From Aradus depressus (taxonomy: Eukaryota; Arthropoda; Insecta; Hemiptera; Aradidae), in NCBI GenBank assembly GCA_963662175.1, contig OY759226.1, forward strand, positions 25,946,065 to 26,010,064: a DNA stretch of 64,000 nt, read 5' to 3'. Below the pieces are notes generated by a model. The model was given only the letters and a program-made list of their open reading frames with translations, had not been told where the DNA came from and searched no databases. The position numbers were made by a program, and so were the translations under genes. This document shows, piece by piece, positions 30,541 through 40,894 of this stretch; the first letter of the stretch is position 1, and each line of letters opens with the position of its first letter.

Positions 30541-30880
30541 CTGAAAAAAACATTAATACAGCAATGTCGGTTAGAATTTAATAAAAAAAAGTAGTTTGAA
30601 GAATACAAAGTCATGCATTTATTCAATTTTTCATGGTTAACATGCAAATCTAAGGTAATATTTTATTTGGTGACCTAAAAATGTGTTCGTGACCATTTAT
30701 AACCGCAGTTCAGTTGACCGAATCGATTATACCTCATCAGATAAAATGGTCAAATTTAAAATCAAAATATGATTTTTCTGGAACACACTTTGTTTTATAG
30801 AATAAAAATAATAATTATCAAATAAACAATATTATCATTTAAAGAAAAAAAAAAAAAAAAAAATGTATATACCTATATAT
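30541..30880. other. AT-rich; A run at 30845-30863
   Basis: Nothing recognised. Confidence 0.35.
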
Positions 30881-30884
30881 ATAA

Positions 30885-31120
30885 CAGTTCGAAACCCGAC
30901 CGAGGCTCTTAGTTTATTTTGGCGATGGTCTCGAGCCTGTACACGATGTCAGGTATTCGTTAAAGACCCCTGCCCTAAATGAATAAAAATTTAGGGTAGG
31001 CAAAATTTAGGACTCCCACAGTAGAGTCGGGCTCATGTCAACCAGAGTGACGAAAGAGCGCTCTAGTAGTATACCATATGGCCTTGTAGTTAGAGCCCGG
31101 GCATGAGTCATAAAACCTAA

Positions 31121-31123
<3 letters not shown>
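30885..31123 (+). mobile_element. SINE-A, head-truncated copy with CCTAA tail
   Basis: Begins at the B box (agttcgaaacccgaccgagg) with a short deletion after ttagtttatttt, then an intact body and the tail cataaaacctaaccta, followed by (TA)n. Confidence 0.88.

Positions 31124-31170
<47 letters not shown>
31124..31170. repeat. (TA)n microsatellite
   Basis: About 23 TA units directly at the SINE-A 3' end. Confidence 0.92.
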
Positions 31171-31172
<2 letters not shown>

Positions 31173-31303
31173 AATCGAACAATTTGGATGAAATCAATAG
31201 GTGAACTACACAGAGATTTCTGAAACATACTAAATTTACTGTCAATACCTTCTTAACATCAGAAGTTGTTAAGGTTTTAGAGCCAAGCCCCATTAACCCC
31301 CTT

Positions 31304-31381
31304 TCGAAAGAGCGCTCTGGTAGTAGGCGATATGACCTCGTTGTTAAAGCCCGGGCAGTCATAAAACATAACCTAACCTAA
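31304..31381 (+). mobile_element. SINE-A 3' fragment, 5'-truncated
   Basis: Only the last roughly 78 bp (cgaaagagcgctctggtagt ... cataacctaacctaa). Confidence 0.85.
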
Positions 31382-31384
31382 TCC

Positions 31385-31545
31385 ATTAACCCTCCACTTC
31401 CCTCTGGCGGATTTGGCTGAAAATATGTGTCGTACTTATGAGGTTTTCCCACAACCCAAAATGAAGTGAAATTATATATGTGTATTCAGAACCTCATAAG
31501 TACGACACATATTGTCAGCCAAATCGGCCAAAGGGAAGTGGAGGT
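31385..31545. repeat. Rep-D blocks as an inverted pair
   Basis: The segment ccacttccctctggcgga ... tcgtacttatgaggtttt is followed after a short spacer by its near-complement (acctcataagtacgacac ... gccaaagggaagtggagg), giving a palindrome of about 150 bp. Confidence 0.75.
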
Positions 31546-31553
31546 GGTATATG

Positions 31554-31555
<2 letters not shown>

Positions 31556-31594
<39 letters not shown>

Positions 31595-31680
31595 CTTTTT
31601 TTTTTTCACAAATGTACATTAATAATATTGACCGACAATAATCATGGTCAAATTGACCGTCTGAGGGGTAGGTGGTATAT
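31556..31680 (-). mobile_element. LINE 3' end with (TAA)n-type tail
   Basis: (TAA)n at 31557-31583 followed by tagtctttatttctttttt and a short unique stretch. Read on the minus strand this is AATAAAGAC followed by (TTA)n, which fits the 3' terminus of a LINE with a trinucleotide tail. A similar junction lies at 61509-61560. Confidence 0.45.
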
Positions 31681-31693
31681 ATATATATGGTTA

Positions 31694-32518
31694 GGGTGGT
31701 CCTTAAAGTGAAAAAGTTGAAATGTTAAAACGTGCTCCCCCTAGGTCGAAAGTAGTTCCCAAAAAAAATTTTTTGGCGCCGAAAAAACGAGAAAACATAT
31801 TAAATAACCCGTCCCCCATCGAGGTTGAATTTTAAATGGGATTTAACATGGGTTTCAAAGTTTTCTTCAGACGATCGATTACTGAGCCGTTGATTTCTAT
31901 CACTTTAAGGTAGAAAATGGTACTCAGGGGTTTTCGGGGTCGCTGAAGCAGAATAAGATGTTAAAAACTCATTTTAATACATGCCAGCTGTCAAAAAACC
32001 TGTCATTATCATTTACTTTTTTCATAATCATGGTTTTTTCAGTATTATCATTGTCAACAGCTGTCAAGTGTGAAAATTATTTTTAGAAATTGATTAAATA
32101 TAGAAAAATGTTTTCCTTACATTTTTTTAATCGAAACTAGTAGACATTTTTGTTTAGAAACTGATAATACTCAAAAAACCGTGATTATGAAAAAAGTAAA
32201 TGATAATAACAGGTTTTTTGACAGCTGGCATGTATTAAAATGAGTTTTTAACTTCATATTCTCCTTCACCGACCCCGAAAACCCCTGAGTACCATTTTCT
32301 ACCTTAAAGCGATGGAAATCAACGGCTCAGTAATCGATCGACTGAAGAAAACTTTGAAACCCATGTTAAATCCCATTTAAAATTCAACCTCGATGGGGGA
32401 CGGGTTATTCAATATGTTTTCTCGTTTTTTCGGCGTCAAAAATTTTTTTTTGGGAACTTCTTTCGACCTAGGGGGAGCACGTTTTAAAATTTCAACTTTT
32501 TCAATTTAAGGACCACCC
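31694..32518. mobile_element. 825-bp hairpin DNA element with 357-bp inverted arms
   Basis: Arms 31694-32050 and 32162-32518 are near-perfect inverted repeats of equal length around a 111-bp loop. Termini read GGGTGGTCCTTAAA and its complement, with TA on both outer sides (31692-31693 and 32519-32520) as a possible TA target duplication. It lies between two (TA)n tracts. No coding capacity. A transcript would fold into a very long hairpin RNA. TA flanks would suit Tc1/mariner-like mobilisation, but this is not proven. Confidence 0.88.

Positions 32519-32520
<2 letters not shown>

Positions 32521-32594
<74 letters not shown>
32521..32594. repeat. (TA)n microsatellite
   Basis: About 37 TA units immediately after the hairpin element. 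Confidence 0.95.
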
Positions 32595-32597
<3 letters not shown>

Positions 32598-32754
32598 GGG
32601 CTTGCCCAGGATTTTATTTGGAGGGGGGGGGGATTATATATAGTCTGTGTGTATACATAGTTAATTGTTTTAGGTTCATTATAAAATTAATTCAAATCTT
32701 CTAGCTTCAAGCTTGTGCAAGCTTGTTTAAAACTGTTTTAGTGTCTAGAATCTA

Positions 32755-33280
32755 GACAGCGTGAATTTGGGAAACTAATCCATTGATGTTTGGATTAATT
32801 CCACTGATACAAAGACGTAAAGAATTTTCCAAATTATCTTCAGTGAGCCTTGTACGATGTTTTGATTTATCAACTTTCATCATTGAAAAGAACTGTTTGT
32901 TTGCATTTATAAGTACTGCCAAACGCACAAATCAATCTTCTTGCGAATTTTCTAAGCTGCGGAAAATGGTCTTCTTCGAGGTATTTTTTGTAGAAATCGC
33001 ACAACTCCACGTCTTCAAATTTAGATTTTAGGAGTGTTTTCTTGAATCTCGATCAACTCCATTTGCAAGTTTATTGGAGCATTTTGTACATTACTTTTTG
33101 TTGGATTAGCAAATAAATTGAAACAGTCTTCCATGTTTTTGAAATCGCCAAATCTGTTCGAAAATTGCTCCGACAGTAACTTGAGGTCTTCAGCATATTG
33201 AGCATAAACAATATTTTCATGCGCAGACAGCATCTGGACAGCATCGCCTTGCTCGCTCACTTGATTCCGCAGGAGCAAGC
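32755..33280 (-). pseudogene. hAT transposase C-terminal half (GTF2IRD2/ZBED-like), frameshifted
   Basis: The minus strand gives FGDFKNMEDCFNLFANP, then APINLQMELIEIQEN. After a frameshift near 33025 it gives KFEDVELCDFYKKYLEED and FARRLICAFGSTYKC. After a second shift near 32890 it gives KSKHRTRLTEDNLENSLRL. The order LQxELIxLQ, then FGSTYxCEQxFSxMK, then KSxxRxRLTDxxLxxxLR is the hAT C-terminal dimerisation region in GTF2IRD2/ZBED5-like transposases. Two frameshifts make it non-functional, and no N-terminal BED domain or termini are seen. Confidence 0.85.
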
Positions 33281-33395
33281 GACAAACCCCATCCTACTCG
33301 ATCTTCCTAATTTGGAGTGAGTGTGAGTAAGTAATGTAATATTATTTTTTTTTTTAATTGGGTTTTTCAAAATGTCTCGCGGGCCGGATCAAATC

Positions 33396-33530
33396 TTACA
33401 GCGGGCCGGTTGTTGCCCACATATGGTCCAGATGAATGTCTCTGTGTATTGACATCAGAGCTAATCCATTCAATCTGTCTTGACTAGTACTATTTCTGAT
33501 GGGTTGAGAAACATCGTTCACTTGTTGCTG
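33396..33530 (-). pseudogene. Second hAT C-terminal fragment
   Basis: Minus strand IRNSTSQDRLNGLALMSIHRD resembles the hAT motif SQxRLxGLALxxIxRxI near the end of the dimerisation domain in other hAT lineages. It directly follows the first relic but repeats a homologous part, so it comes from a different element. Confidence 0.65.
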
Positions 33531-34317
33531 CAGTGAGGAAGTAATAAAATAAAATAAATAAAAAATTAATAAATACTGGAAAATAAATTCGTTCGAAAAT
33601 AATAATACTATTAAATACAATAAAGTTTTTATTTATAATAATAAATTATGATAAATATTATTTTTATAATTCTTCCAGAAGTCTTATTTTCACGATATTT
33701 TTCCAAGTCGGCGAAGTATAGGGGAAGTTATTTAATAGACTCTTTCACCGCGATTTCATGTTTTGCGACCCCCCATAAATCTAAAAATGAAAAGTTTTTC
33801 TAGAAAAAAAAAAAAATGTGGGAGTTGGAAAATGGAAAAAGACCAATTTTCCCATAATGGACCATTTTTCATGATGAAACGTACAGTATAATGACCAGAG
33901 GGAGAGTGGACACTTGACAGAGAGGTTTTATAGGACCACTCATTTATCAAACCTGGATAAAGTGATAAATGATAAGAAACAACATTATTATCAACATCCG
34001 ATGTTTTTCTGACTGATTTTACTGTGAAAATTACTTCAGTGGGACATATGTGATAGTAAAAAGTTTGGGGGGAGGGGGCGAGATTTCTCATACTAATAAA
34101 TGTTTCATTTGCGACCTGAACTGGTTTTCAATGCAACTGCGTCATCATCAGTGGCACATCCCATCCTTACAGCGTGGAGTCTAAAGAATGGGTGAGTTGT
34201 GTCACTGTTGATGACGGTTATATTATCCTCGGATGATGATCCTATACGTATTTCTCGGTTCACAACTGCATTATCTCCTAAAAGAACGAATGTATCGACA
34301 CAAAATTTTATATGTAT
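33531..34317. other. AT-rich; Rep-D left end at 33700-33790
   Basis: The Rep-D left end reads ggcgaagtataggggaagtt ... accgcgatttcatgttttgc. The rest is unassigned. Confidence 0.5.
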
Positions 34318-34745
34318 GTCCTGTGATGTATAAAAAATACATACATTGAAATTATTAATATATAAAAAAAAAAATTATATTTATTTTTCTATAAAATCCA
34401 AGAAGCAACTAAATTAGTAAATAAATAATATGAATGCATTTTCTTTTAAAACAAATGAGTAGAAAACAAAACACTGCCATCAGCTGTTTTTGTATTAGTG
34501 TAGAGACGAGTCGAGGTCTGGGTTGAGATGTGAAGGTGGACAGAGAGTTGTTGTTTAGGCTCAACATGTGATGAACTAAGTAGGTGTGAATTAACAGTAA
34601 AATTGATAGATATCAAAATTTATTAAAAAGACCAGAGATAACATTTCTACAGGAAATGTGGTAATTTTTTGTTTATTTAATTATTATTATTTAATTTGTT
34701 TAATTTTATTAATTCCATTATTAATTATTATTTATTTTAATTTTA
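34318..34745 (+). repeat. Dispersed repeat R840, copy 2 (internally deleted)
   Basis: See copy 1 at 18150-18990. Shared landmarks are gccatcagctgttttt, cgaggtctgggttgag, and atttctacaggaaatgtggt. Confidence 0.7.
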
Positions 34746-34819
34746 CATAATTAACATTATCACAATCCAGAACTTTCTAAAAATCTTTTAAAAATCTCGA
34801 AAAAAAAATCTTCGGTCAA

Positions 34820-35370
34820 TTAAGTCTTCGCTTCTCTTCCCCTCCAAAACCAGTCGACCGTTTTCGCTAATATTCTACAGTTGACTTACATAAGAGCTCC
34901 TAAATCCTTATACTAAATTTTGTGTCGATAAATTCATTACATCGGAAGTTATTAAGGTTTTTGAATTGGGCCCCCGTCCCCTGAACCCCCCTCCCCTCAG
35001 TCGATATCGCTGAAGTTTGACAGGTTACGTCCTCATTGGATTTTGACATTAAATATGGAATTTCATGTCGATACGTTCATTACATCGGCAGTTATTGCAG
35101 TTTTAGAGTTGAGCCCCCCCCCCCCTTCCCTTCAGCCGATTTGGCTGAAAAACTATTTAAACTATTATTTAAAATTACTTGTCGATACATTCATTATATC
35201 GGAAGTTATCGTGTTTACAGACATAAAGACACACAGTCAGAGAGAAGTGTTTTATTGTAACGAATGATGTGGGGATCAGAATATTTTAAATTCCGAGGAA
35301 AACGACATCGAATTTCAAACCGATTAAATAATTTCCCCCATACGAGGTATAGCCGGGAAAGTAAACTACT
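34820..35370 (-). repeat. Rep-D, long multi-block copy, minus strand
   Basis: Complement of the right end (cgcttctcttcccctccaaa, accagtcgaccgttttcgct), three blocks each with gtcgatacrttcattacatc-like sequence, then the left end (cgattaaataatttccccca, tacgaggtatagccgggaaa). Confidence 0.8.
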
Positions 35371-35499
35371 GAAATCTACCTACCTACCGTGGGCATCCCC
35401 TAACTTTAGACAGCTTCAGGCTCAAACGGTTTTGTGAAGTCTTCACTCCGATTGAATAGAGCAAAAAACGTTTTTACAAAGGGTAAAAGTCACCAATGT
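35371..35499. other. No recognised feature
   Basis: Short spacer between two Rep-D copies. Confidence 0.3.
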
Positions 35500-35885
35500 A
35501 GCACCAATTAGTCAACTAAGTTTCCACTCTCTCTCTCCAAAACAAATTGACCAATCAATAGTTGATTTCTGAGTCATCTAAATACATTTTGTGTCGAAAC
35601 CTTCATTAGATCGGCAGTTATTAGGGTTTTTCTTGTTGAGCCCTCGCTTTCCTTTGACCAATTTGACTGAAAATCAATGGATGTTGTCTTTATGGGGTTC
35701 TGGATACACAAAATAAATTTCATGTCGATGTATTCACTCTATCGGCAGTTATTGTGTTCACAAGCAGACAAGATTTTTTTTTTTTTTCTTTTTGGAATCA
35801 GGGTTGGGACAATATGAAATTCTGATAAACTAAAATTTTTTGATCGTAGTTTCGAGCTGGGAAAGTATAAGTGAAACTTTTAATG
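35500..35885 (-). repeat. Rep-D copy, minus strand
   Basis: Right-end complement ccactctctctctccaaaac, blocks with cattagatcggcagttatta, and a left end near tagtttcgagctgggaaagt. Confidence 0.72.
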
Positions 35886-36534
35886 AATCATCGCAAATGT
35901 ACAACCCCACCTCGAATGTTTTGTAGTCAACTAAGTTTTCCTCGGCCTCTAAGCACTTCAGCTTTTCCTGGTTTGACTGAAAGATGTCATACTTATATAC
36001 ATACATTTATATACGTAATACTTACTATGTGTGTCAAATTTTCTTATAATAGTTTCAATGATGGTTGTCCTCGGGGCAACATGGCCCCGTCGGACGGGCA
36101 TTGCGATCACACAACACCAGAGACACACACTGACACACACACAGGGGGGGGGGGTGTCACAACACCATAGGGACAAAGAACACACGCGCGGGGGGGGAGA
36201 GGGTGTAGGACGTCGGGCTAAGGCCCGGTGTCGGACCACTACTGGGCTTGTGTTGTGTCATGGATACTAACACAGGGGGGGGGGGGGGGGGGGGGGGGCT
36301 CGGTTCGCGGAGCGCGGTGCGCAGGCGAACCAACAACATGTATCTTACCGCTTTCAAAAATACACCTAGCACCCCTCTTAGTCCGCGCTACGCTTCACAT
36401 CTAAAATAATCAATATTCTAGATCCACAAGATATTATTTTTTAACTGTTAATCGCGTTTCGCAAATTATTTAATTACTATAAGATTTTCCCTTCATCATT
36501 ACTTATCCTATATCCTATTCAAACCAAGTTCGCT
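35886..36534. other. Low-complexity DNA with G runs; no gene
   Basis: CA-rich tract at 36110-36145, G runs at 36146-36155, 36190-36197 and a run of about 29 G at 36268-36298. 36299-36340 is GC-rich. No gene recognised. Confidence 0.5.
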
Positions 36535-36915
36535 ACCTCGGGTTTTACCTAGACAAGAACTGAATCGAAGATACGGACTGTTACGTCGACTACTTGGACC
36601 AAAACTGATTACTAACAACGAACTTACGATTTACAAGACTTTTTACGCATAAAGACTCAAACTTTGGAGTACAGCTAAACAATCCAACATCGTATAATTC
36701 CATTGTCAACGCTCCTTTCTATGTCACCAATTAAGTCCTATACAGAGATCTCAATATTCCCACTGTCAATTAATAAATCCAATCCCGAGTCTAATCATTC
36801 CACAGAAACCTTTCTTCCCATACAAATCCTCTCGCACAAGACATTTCCTCTCATTCCCATCCTGACGATCCTTCCCGTCTCTTGAACAGGAGGTGGCCTC
36901 GCGATTTTCTCTCTG
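36535..36915 (+). pseudogene. Jockey-like LINE reverse-transcriptase C-terminus, second relic
   Basis: Plus-strand reading RYGLLRRLLGPKLITNNELT, then IYKTFLRIKTQTLEYS, a stop, and later IKSYTEISIFPLSIN and RLLNRRWPRD. It parallels the relic at 8690-9115, which also ends RRWPRD. Several stops, so dead. Its reading order shows it is plus-strand, opposite to the other copy. Confidence 0.72.
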
Positions 36916-37318
36916 GGGATAGTGAATGAAATTTCGTGCCTATCCGACCATTAGTTAATGAGCTACCACTTTATTTATGCTAAGGCCCACCCCCACAACC
37001 CCCCCTCCCGTTCAAAATTTTAAGACGTCACACACCCTGTTTTTTAAATTGGCTATTATGAATACTGCATGTGAAATATCGTGACAATCCGACCATTAGT
37101 TAATGAGCTAGCACTATCTTTATACTTAGGCCCCCCTTACAATCCCCCTCCCGATCAAAATTTTGGGACTTCATATAGTCTATTATTCAATCGGGCTCAA
37201 AAGGATGCTTCATATGAGGTTTCATGAAAATCCGTCCAGCCGTTTGGGCGTGATGCTGGAACAAACATACCAACAAACAAACACACAAACACTGTTTCAG
37301 CTTTAATAACATAGATAT
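36916..37318 (+). repeat. Dispersed repeat with a short internal duplication
   Basis: The segment tccgaccattagttaatgag occurs at about 36939 and 37087. The end reads gtccagccgtttgggcgtga, aacaaacaaacacacaaaca and tttcagctttaataacatag, much like R500 ends. Unclassified interspersed repeat. Confidence 0.6.
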
Positions 37319-37465
37319 ATTTATTGTCACAGGAGAAATTAATCCTCTCTGTATTTACTATCGAGGCTTTTGAATCTTTTGATCCTTAAAAGTCGACGTT
37401 TCGTTAACAAGACAATGGTCGATTATTCCCTGTATTTCGCATCTTTCTCAAGTTTCTTTTGCGAT
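37319..37465. other. Short spacer
   Basis: Nothing recognised. Confidence 0.3.
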
Positions 37466-37836
37466 TTTGTCCGAGAAAGTTCTTGTTAAATTAGTGATGA
37501 CACCTAAACAAGTGGCCCGTCCTGTCGCTCTGGTGGAAGATGGTTCTTTAGGTCTGGTGGAAACAACAATCCGTAGAGTCATCCAGGGGTATAGTGAGAC
37601 AGGGCAGTACACAAGGAGGCAGGCTTCATGGCGACCGAGAGGCACACTGGTTGGTCCGCACGTTAAGGAACAGGTTTTCAACTGATTCCCAGAGACTCCG
37701 CCGTACTTACTGTCCGAGGAATGGAAGTGAGTGCCGAGACAGTAAGAAGAAGACAGCAGGAGACGAACTTATGACCCAGGAAGCCAGCCTATGGTCCTCT
37801 TTTGACCGCAGACCACCGAAGAGTCTACTATTGTGA
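37466..37836 (+). pseudogene. Tc1-like transposase N-terminal HTH region, frameshifted
   Basis: The first frame gives VARPVALVEDGSLGLVETTI, then RRVIQGYSETGQYTRR. Another frame continues HGDREAHWLVRTLRNRFSTD and SQRLRRTY. A helix-turn-helix with VxxLxxRYxETGxYTRRxGxGRPR followed by LRNRFxTA-xxLRR is the paired-like DNA-binding domain of Tc1-family transposases. Frameshifts are present and the DDE domain is absent: the sequence turns directly into an HP-like palindrome at 37796. Confidence 0.82.
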
Positions 37837-37958
37837 TGATATTTAGAAGCGAATATACGCCCCTTCCTCATGACATTGTGGCCTGAGGAAGGGGCGTATA
37901 TTCGCTTCGAAATATCATCACAATAGTAGACTCTTCGGTGGTCTGCGGTCAAAAGAGG
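37796..37958 (+). mobile_element. HP-like palindrome, variant 2
   Basis: Arms of about 74 bp (37797-37870 and 37884-37958) are almost exact complements around a short loop. The right arm has a full hammerhead-like core. In the left arm the corresponding C and G of the core are changed (A in place of C3, T in place of the first base of GAAA), so only one arm is potentially active. Confidence 0.75.
37876..37924 (+). ncRNA. Candidate hammerhead core, variant 2
   Basis: CTGAGGA (37883-37889), A, stem GGGGCG/CGCTTC with a 6-nt loop (37891-37908), GAAA (37909-37912), TATC. A-UA-U would be a one-pair stem III, with cleavage after C37916 (AUC, an accepted NUH site). Flanks ATTGTGG (37875-37881) and TCACAAT (37918-37924) pair through seven positions as stem I, with one mismatch at the junction. 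The long stem I makes this the best-supported fold in the window. As in the other variants, one unpaired base precedes stem II. Confidence 0.5.
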
Positions 37959-37960
37959 AG

Positions 37961-38322
37961 TTATTATATATAACAATATATATATAATATTTAAATTTAA
38001 ACTGAACATGTTTATGATAGAGGAAAAATCTTTTTTTTTCTCAAATTCTTACTTTGCTTTCATTTTTATTTAGGTACTTGGCAAAGGTCCTCTACCACTA
38101 TCCTACAAGTTCTACCTATAACTTTTGTTTAATAATTCTATTATTATTAGCTATTTACTTCTATAGATAGAACTTATAGGATATTGGTAGAGGACCTTTG
38201 CCAACTACCTAAATAAAAATGAAAGCAAAGTATGAATTTGAGAAAAAAAAAGGCTTTTCCTCTATCATAAACATGTTTAGTTTAAATTTAAATATTATAT
38301 ATATATTGTTATATATAATAAA
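37961..38322. repeat. Large palindrome, arms of about 155 bp
   Basis: 37961-38120 and 38165-38322 are inverted repeats sharing taaatttaaactgaacatg, ctttgctttcatttttattt and ggcaaaggtcctctaccac, around a 44-bp AT-rich loop. No hammerhead core seen. It abuts the HP-like palindrome, so the two may form one composite element. Confidence 0.8.
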
Positions 38323-38381
38323 TTTTAACTAATTTTAATTTACTATAAAATTTAAAATTAGTTTAAAGTTCTTGAAGTAGG

Positions 38382-39261
38382 CAGTGGCGTAGCGATGCCA
38401 ATGCAAACAATGCGGTCGCATTGGGGCCCTTGCCTTTGGGGGCCCTTTGCAAGTCAAGGCTCCGAGAAAAAATTGCTTATTTTAAATTATGTGAAAAAAA
38501 TGTTAAAAAATTAGACTAATAATAATGATGAAATTATTAATAATTAATGATGAAATTATTAATAATTAATGATGAAATTATTAATAATTAATGATGAAAT
38601 TATTAATAATTAATGATGAAATTATTAATAATTAATGATGAAATTATTAATAATTAATGATGAAATTATTAATAATTAATGATGAAATTATTAATAATTA
38701 ATGATGAAATTATTAATAATTAATGATGAAATTAATATCATCCATATTTTTAATATTCACAATGGCAATGGCACATATTTTTGCATGTCTGTACCCAGTC
38801 AGAAGATGTTCGATTGGAAATGGAAGTGAGAAAATGCGGGCGCACAGTCTACTAGGAGTTACTTCAATCACGAATCACTAGATGGCGTTGATCTACAGGA
38901 AGCTATTTCCCAGCTTGTCTCAGGCGCTTGTGTTGATGTCACAGTTAAAAACGGCCGGATTCACCCGACAGGAAATTTACCACGTGCCGCTGTGTCAACA
39001 AGTTTTGTGTTTTTAGTGTAGTTTTGTGTATTAGTTGAAAATTTATTGATTAATGTACATGCAAACTGATAGATGTATTTGCTTCAGCAAAATCGAGAAA
39101 GAAAAATTTTAATTTCAAACGTTTCTAGATTTTCTTTTTTCCACCTGTAATCTGTAATGTGTAGTAAATTTTCATGTTTTAAATGTAAAAAATTAAATTC
39201 AGGGGAGGGGGCCCTCTACCAACGCTTGCATTGGGGCCCAAATTCTCTAGCTATGTAACTG
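38382..39261. mobile_element. 880-bp non-autonomous hAT element with 8-bp duplication
   Basis: The duplication GAAGTAGG lies at 38374-38381 and 39262-39269. Termini are CAGTGGCGTAGCGATGCC and, in complement, CAGTTACATAGCTAGAG, imperfect inverted repeats with the CAG start common in hATs. Subterminal GGGGCCC-rich segments are present at both ends (38430-38450, 39206-39238). No transposase. The interior contains a 22-bp satellite (38518-38735). Confidence 0.85.
38518..38735. repeat. 22-bp tandem repeat, about ten units
   Basis: Unit aatgatgaaattattaata plus att, copies essentially identical, inside the hAT element. Confidence 0.95.
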
Positions 39262-39369
39262 GAAGTAGGTAAGGTGATTTTAAAACGGTGCATAGACCAC
39301 GAATATCATCCAAAATAATGGTCATACGATGGTGCTGCCATCTTTGAAGTTACACAGTAAAAATCTTAA
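39262..39369. other. Short spacer
   Basis: Nothing recognised. Confidence 0.3.
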
Positions 39370-39575
39370 AAATAAATAAAAACGTAAGTTTTTTTAAAAA
39401 TATTGTCTATTCCACAAAATATATAAAATGTATGGGAGTACTTTCTGTATTGCTACCAACTTCAGCCACGATTTAACAAATACTGTATTTTTTAAGTTGT
39501 GGCTGAAGTTGATACCGAAAGTACTCCCATATATTACACATATTTTGTGAAATAGACATTAAAAAAAAAAAAAAA
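39370..39575. mobile_element. HP palindrome, degenerate hammerhead cores
   Basis: The leader aaatattgtctattccacaa plus atgggagtactttctgtatt and its inverted partner (ataccgaaagtactcccata) form arms of about 75 bp. Both cores read CTGAAGT instead of CTGANGA, so ribozyme function should be lost. An A run follows at 39560-39585. Confidence 0.8.
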
Positions 39576-39636
39576 AAAAAAAAAAACATACGGTTTTTCT
39601 TATTTTTTATTAAGTGTCTCAACAAAAAAAAAAAAG

Positions 39637-39848
39637 TCCCCCTTCGGATGGGACGTTAAGCGATGGTCCCGAGCCTGTACGATGTCAGGTACTCGTTAAA
39701 GACCCCTAGGTGAATAAAAAGTTAGGGTAGGCAAACTTTAGGCCTCCCACAGTAGAGTCGGACATGTCCACAAGAGCGCTCTGGTAGTAGGTGATATGAC
39801 CTCATAGTTAAAGCCCGGGCATGAGTCATAAAACCGAACCTAACCTGT
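39637..39848 (+). mobile_element. SINE-A, 5'-truncated with small deletions
   Basis: Starts at ccttcggatgggacgttaag, short deletions around gacccctaggtgaataaaaa and agagtcggacatgtcc, tail aaaccgaacctaacct. Confidence 0.88.
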
Positions 39849-39849
39849 A

Positions 39850-40894
39850 ACTAATGTAAAATTAATCATTCAAAATGAGAAGAAGTTATTTCTATTTAAT
39901 ATATTTAATAATTTATATGACATCAATAAGAGAGGCGTGAGATGGAGGAAGAGAGATTTGTAAGAAAGTGGTTGGTATAACTTTAAAATATTATCCATAC
40001 GGAGGAACATTTTTGCTAAGAAACATTTATCCGATAGGACTAACCATTTTTGCGTTAATCAAGCCAACGCCTAAAAAAATGGACGATTTTGGACATGCAT
40101 CTCAAAAACAAGTCGGGGACCTTCGAAAACAAGTATTCCATATAACATGTGCCTTTCAACTTTCTCAACAACTTATAGTAAAAAAGATTTTTTGTTTGGG
40201 TGGTAAATATAAGCGGTATTTTGTAAAATCTACTTAGGCTCGAAACAAAATTATCTTATTTTTCTTCTGATTTAACCTACAATTTAACAAGATCTAAGTT
40301 AGCACATGTGCCATCTTCATTTCAATTTTGAGGTTCATTGCTACAATCGCTTCTCAAGTTCAAATCTCATCCACACCGGACATAAATCTTCGCGAAATGG
40401 TCAAAACGTTTTCAGGGGACTTTGAAACGTTTAATTCCGTTAAAAAATCTGTCTCGAATTTCCGATATCTGTAGTTCTTTATACTAAAGTTATAAGAATA
40501 TAAAAACTCAAATTGAAGTAGGTCGAGAAAAATATGAATGAAAAAATTTACCGTACATATATTATTTATTATAAATATATTATAGAAAATTGTGTGTAGT
40601 TAATAACATTTTACATGAAGAAATCATAAATAATCGAAAATAAAAGAAAAATAATATAAACGAGGAATGAGGAGGGGGAAACGTTCATCCATAGAGGTAG
40701 AAACAAAATTGTTATCAGTCTACCTCTATGTTTATCAATCCGCTTCTGTGTTCCCCAGTGTGAATTCAGTGCTTAGCTGGTGTTCCTTTTCTATTGTAAC
40801 GTGGGTGTTCATTATTTTTAGTATTATTTGGTTTTATTTATTTCTTGGCTGTGTATTTTTTAATATTTTATCTTTTATTTATCACCTATTGATT
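39850..40894. other. Upstream region of CPTP; no feature proved
   Basis: AT-rich. Bases 40660-40890 directly precede the first CPTP codon and probably hold the 5' UTR and promoter, but I see no TATA or initiator that I could defend. An in-frame ATG at 40667 would add 76 hydrophobic residues and is not favoured. Confidence 0.4.

Noticed and set aside
31117..31362. ORF with repeated IY residues (also at 61228-61419)
   Set aside because: Product of (TA)n microsatellites and SINE-A antisense sequence.
33756..34091. 111-aa minus-strand ORF
   Set aside because: No recognised motif; F-rich end from an A run.
37961..38322. Hammerhead core in the large palindrome next to the HP variant
   Set aside because: No CTGANGA...GAAA pair is present in either arm.
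38518..38735. CRISPR-like array
   Set aside because: Units are directly contiguous with no spacers, and the window is eukaryotic. It is a 22-bp satellite inside a hAT element.
40667..40894. In-frame upstream start that would add 76 residues to CPTP
   Set aside because: The added residues are strongly hydrophobic and unlike any CPTP N-terminus. The start at 40895 gives the family length.
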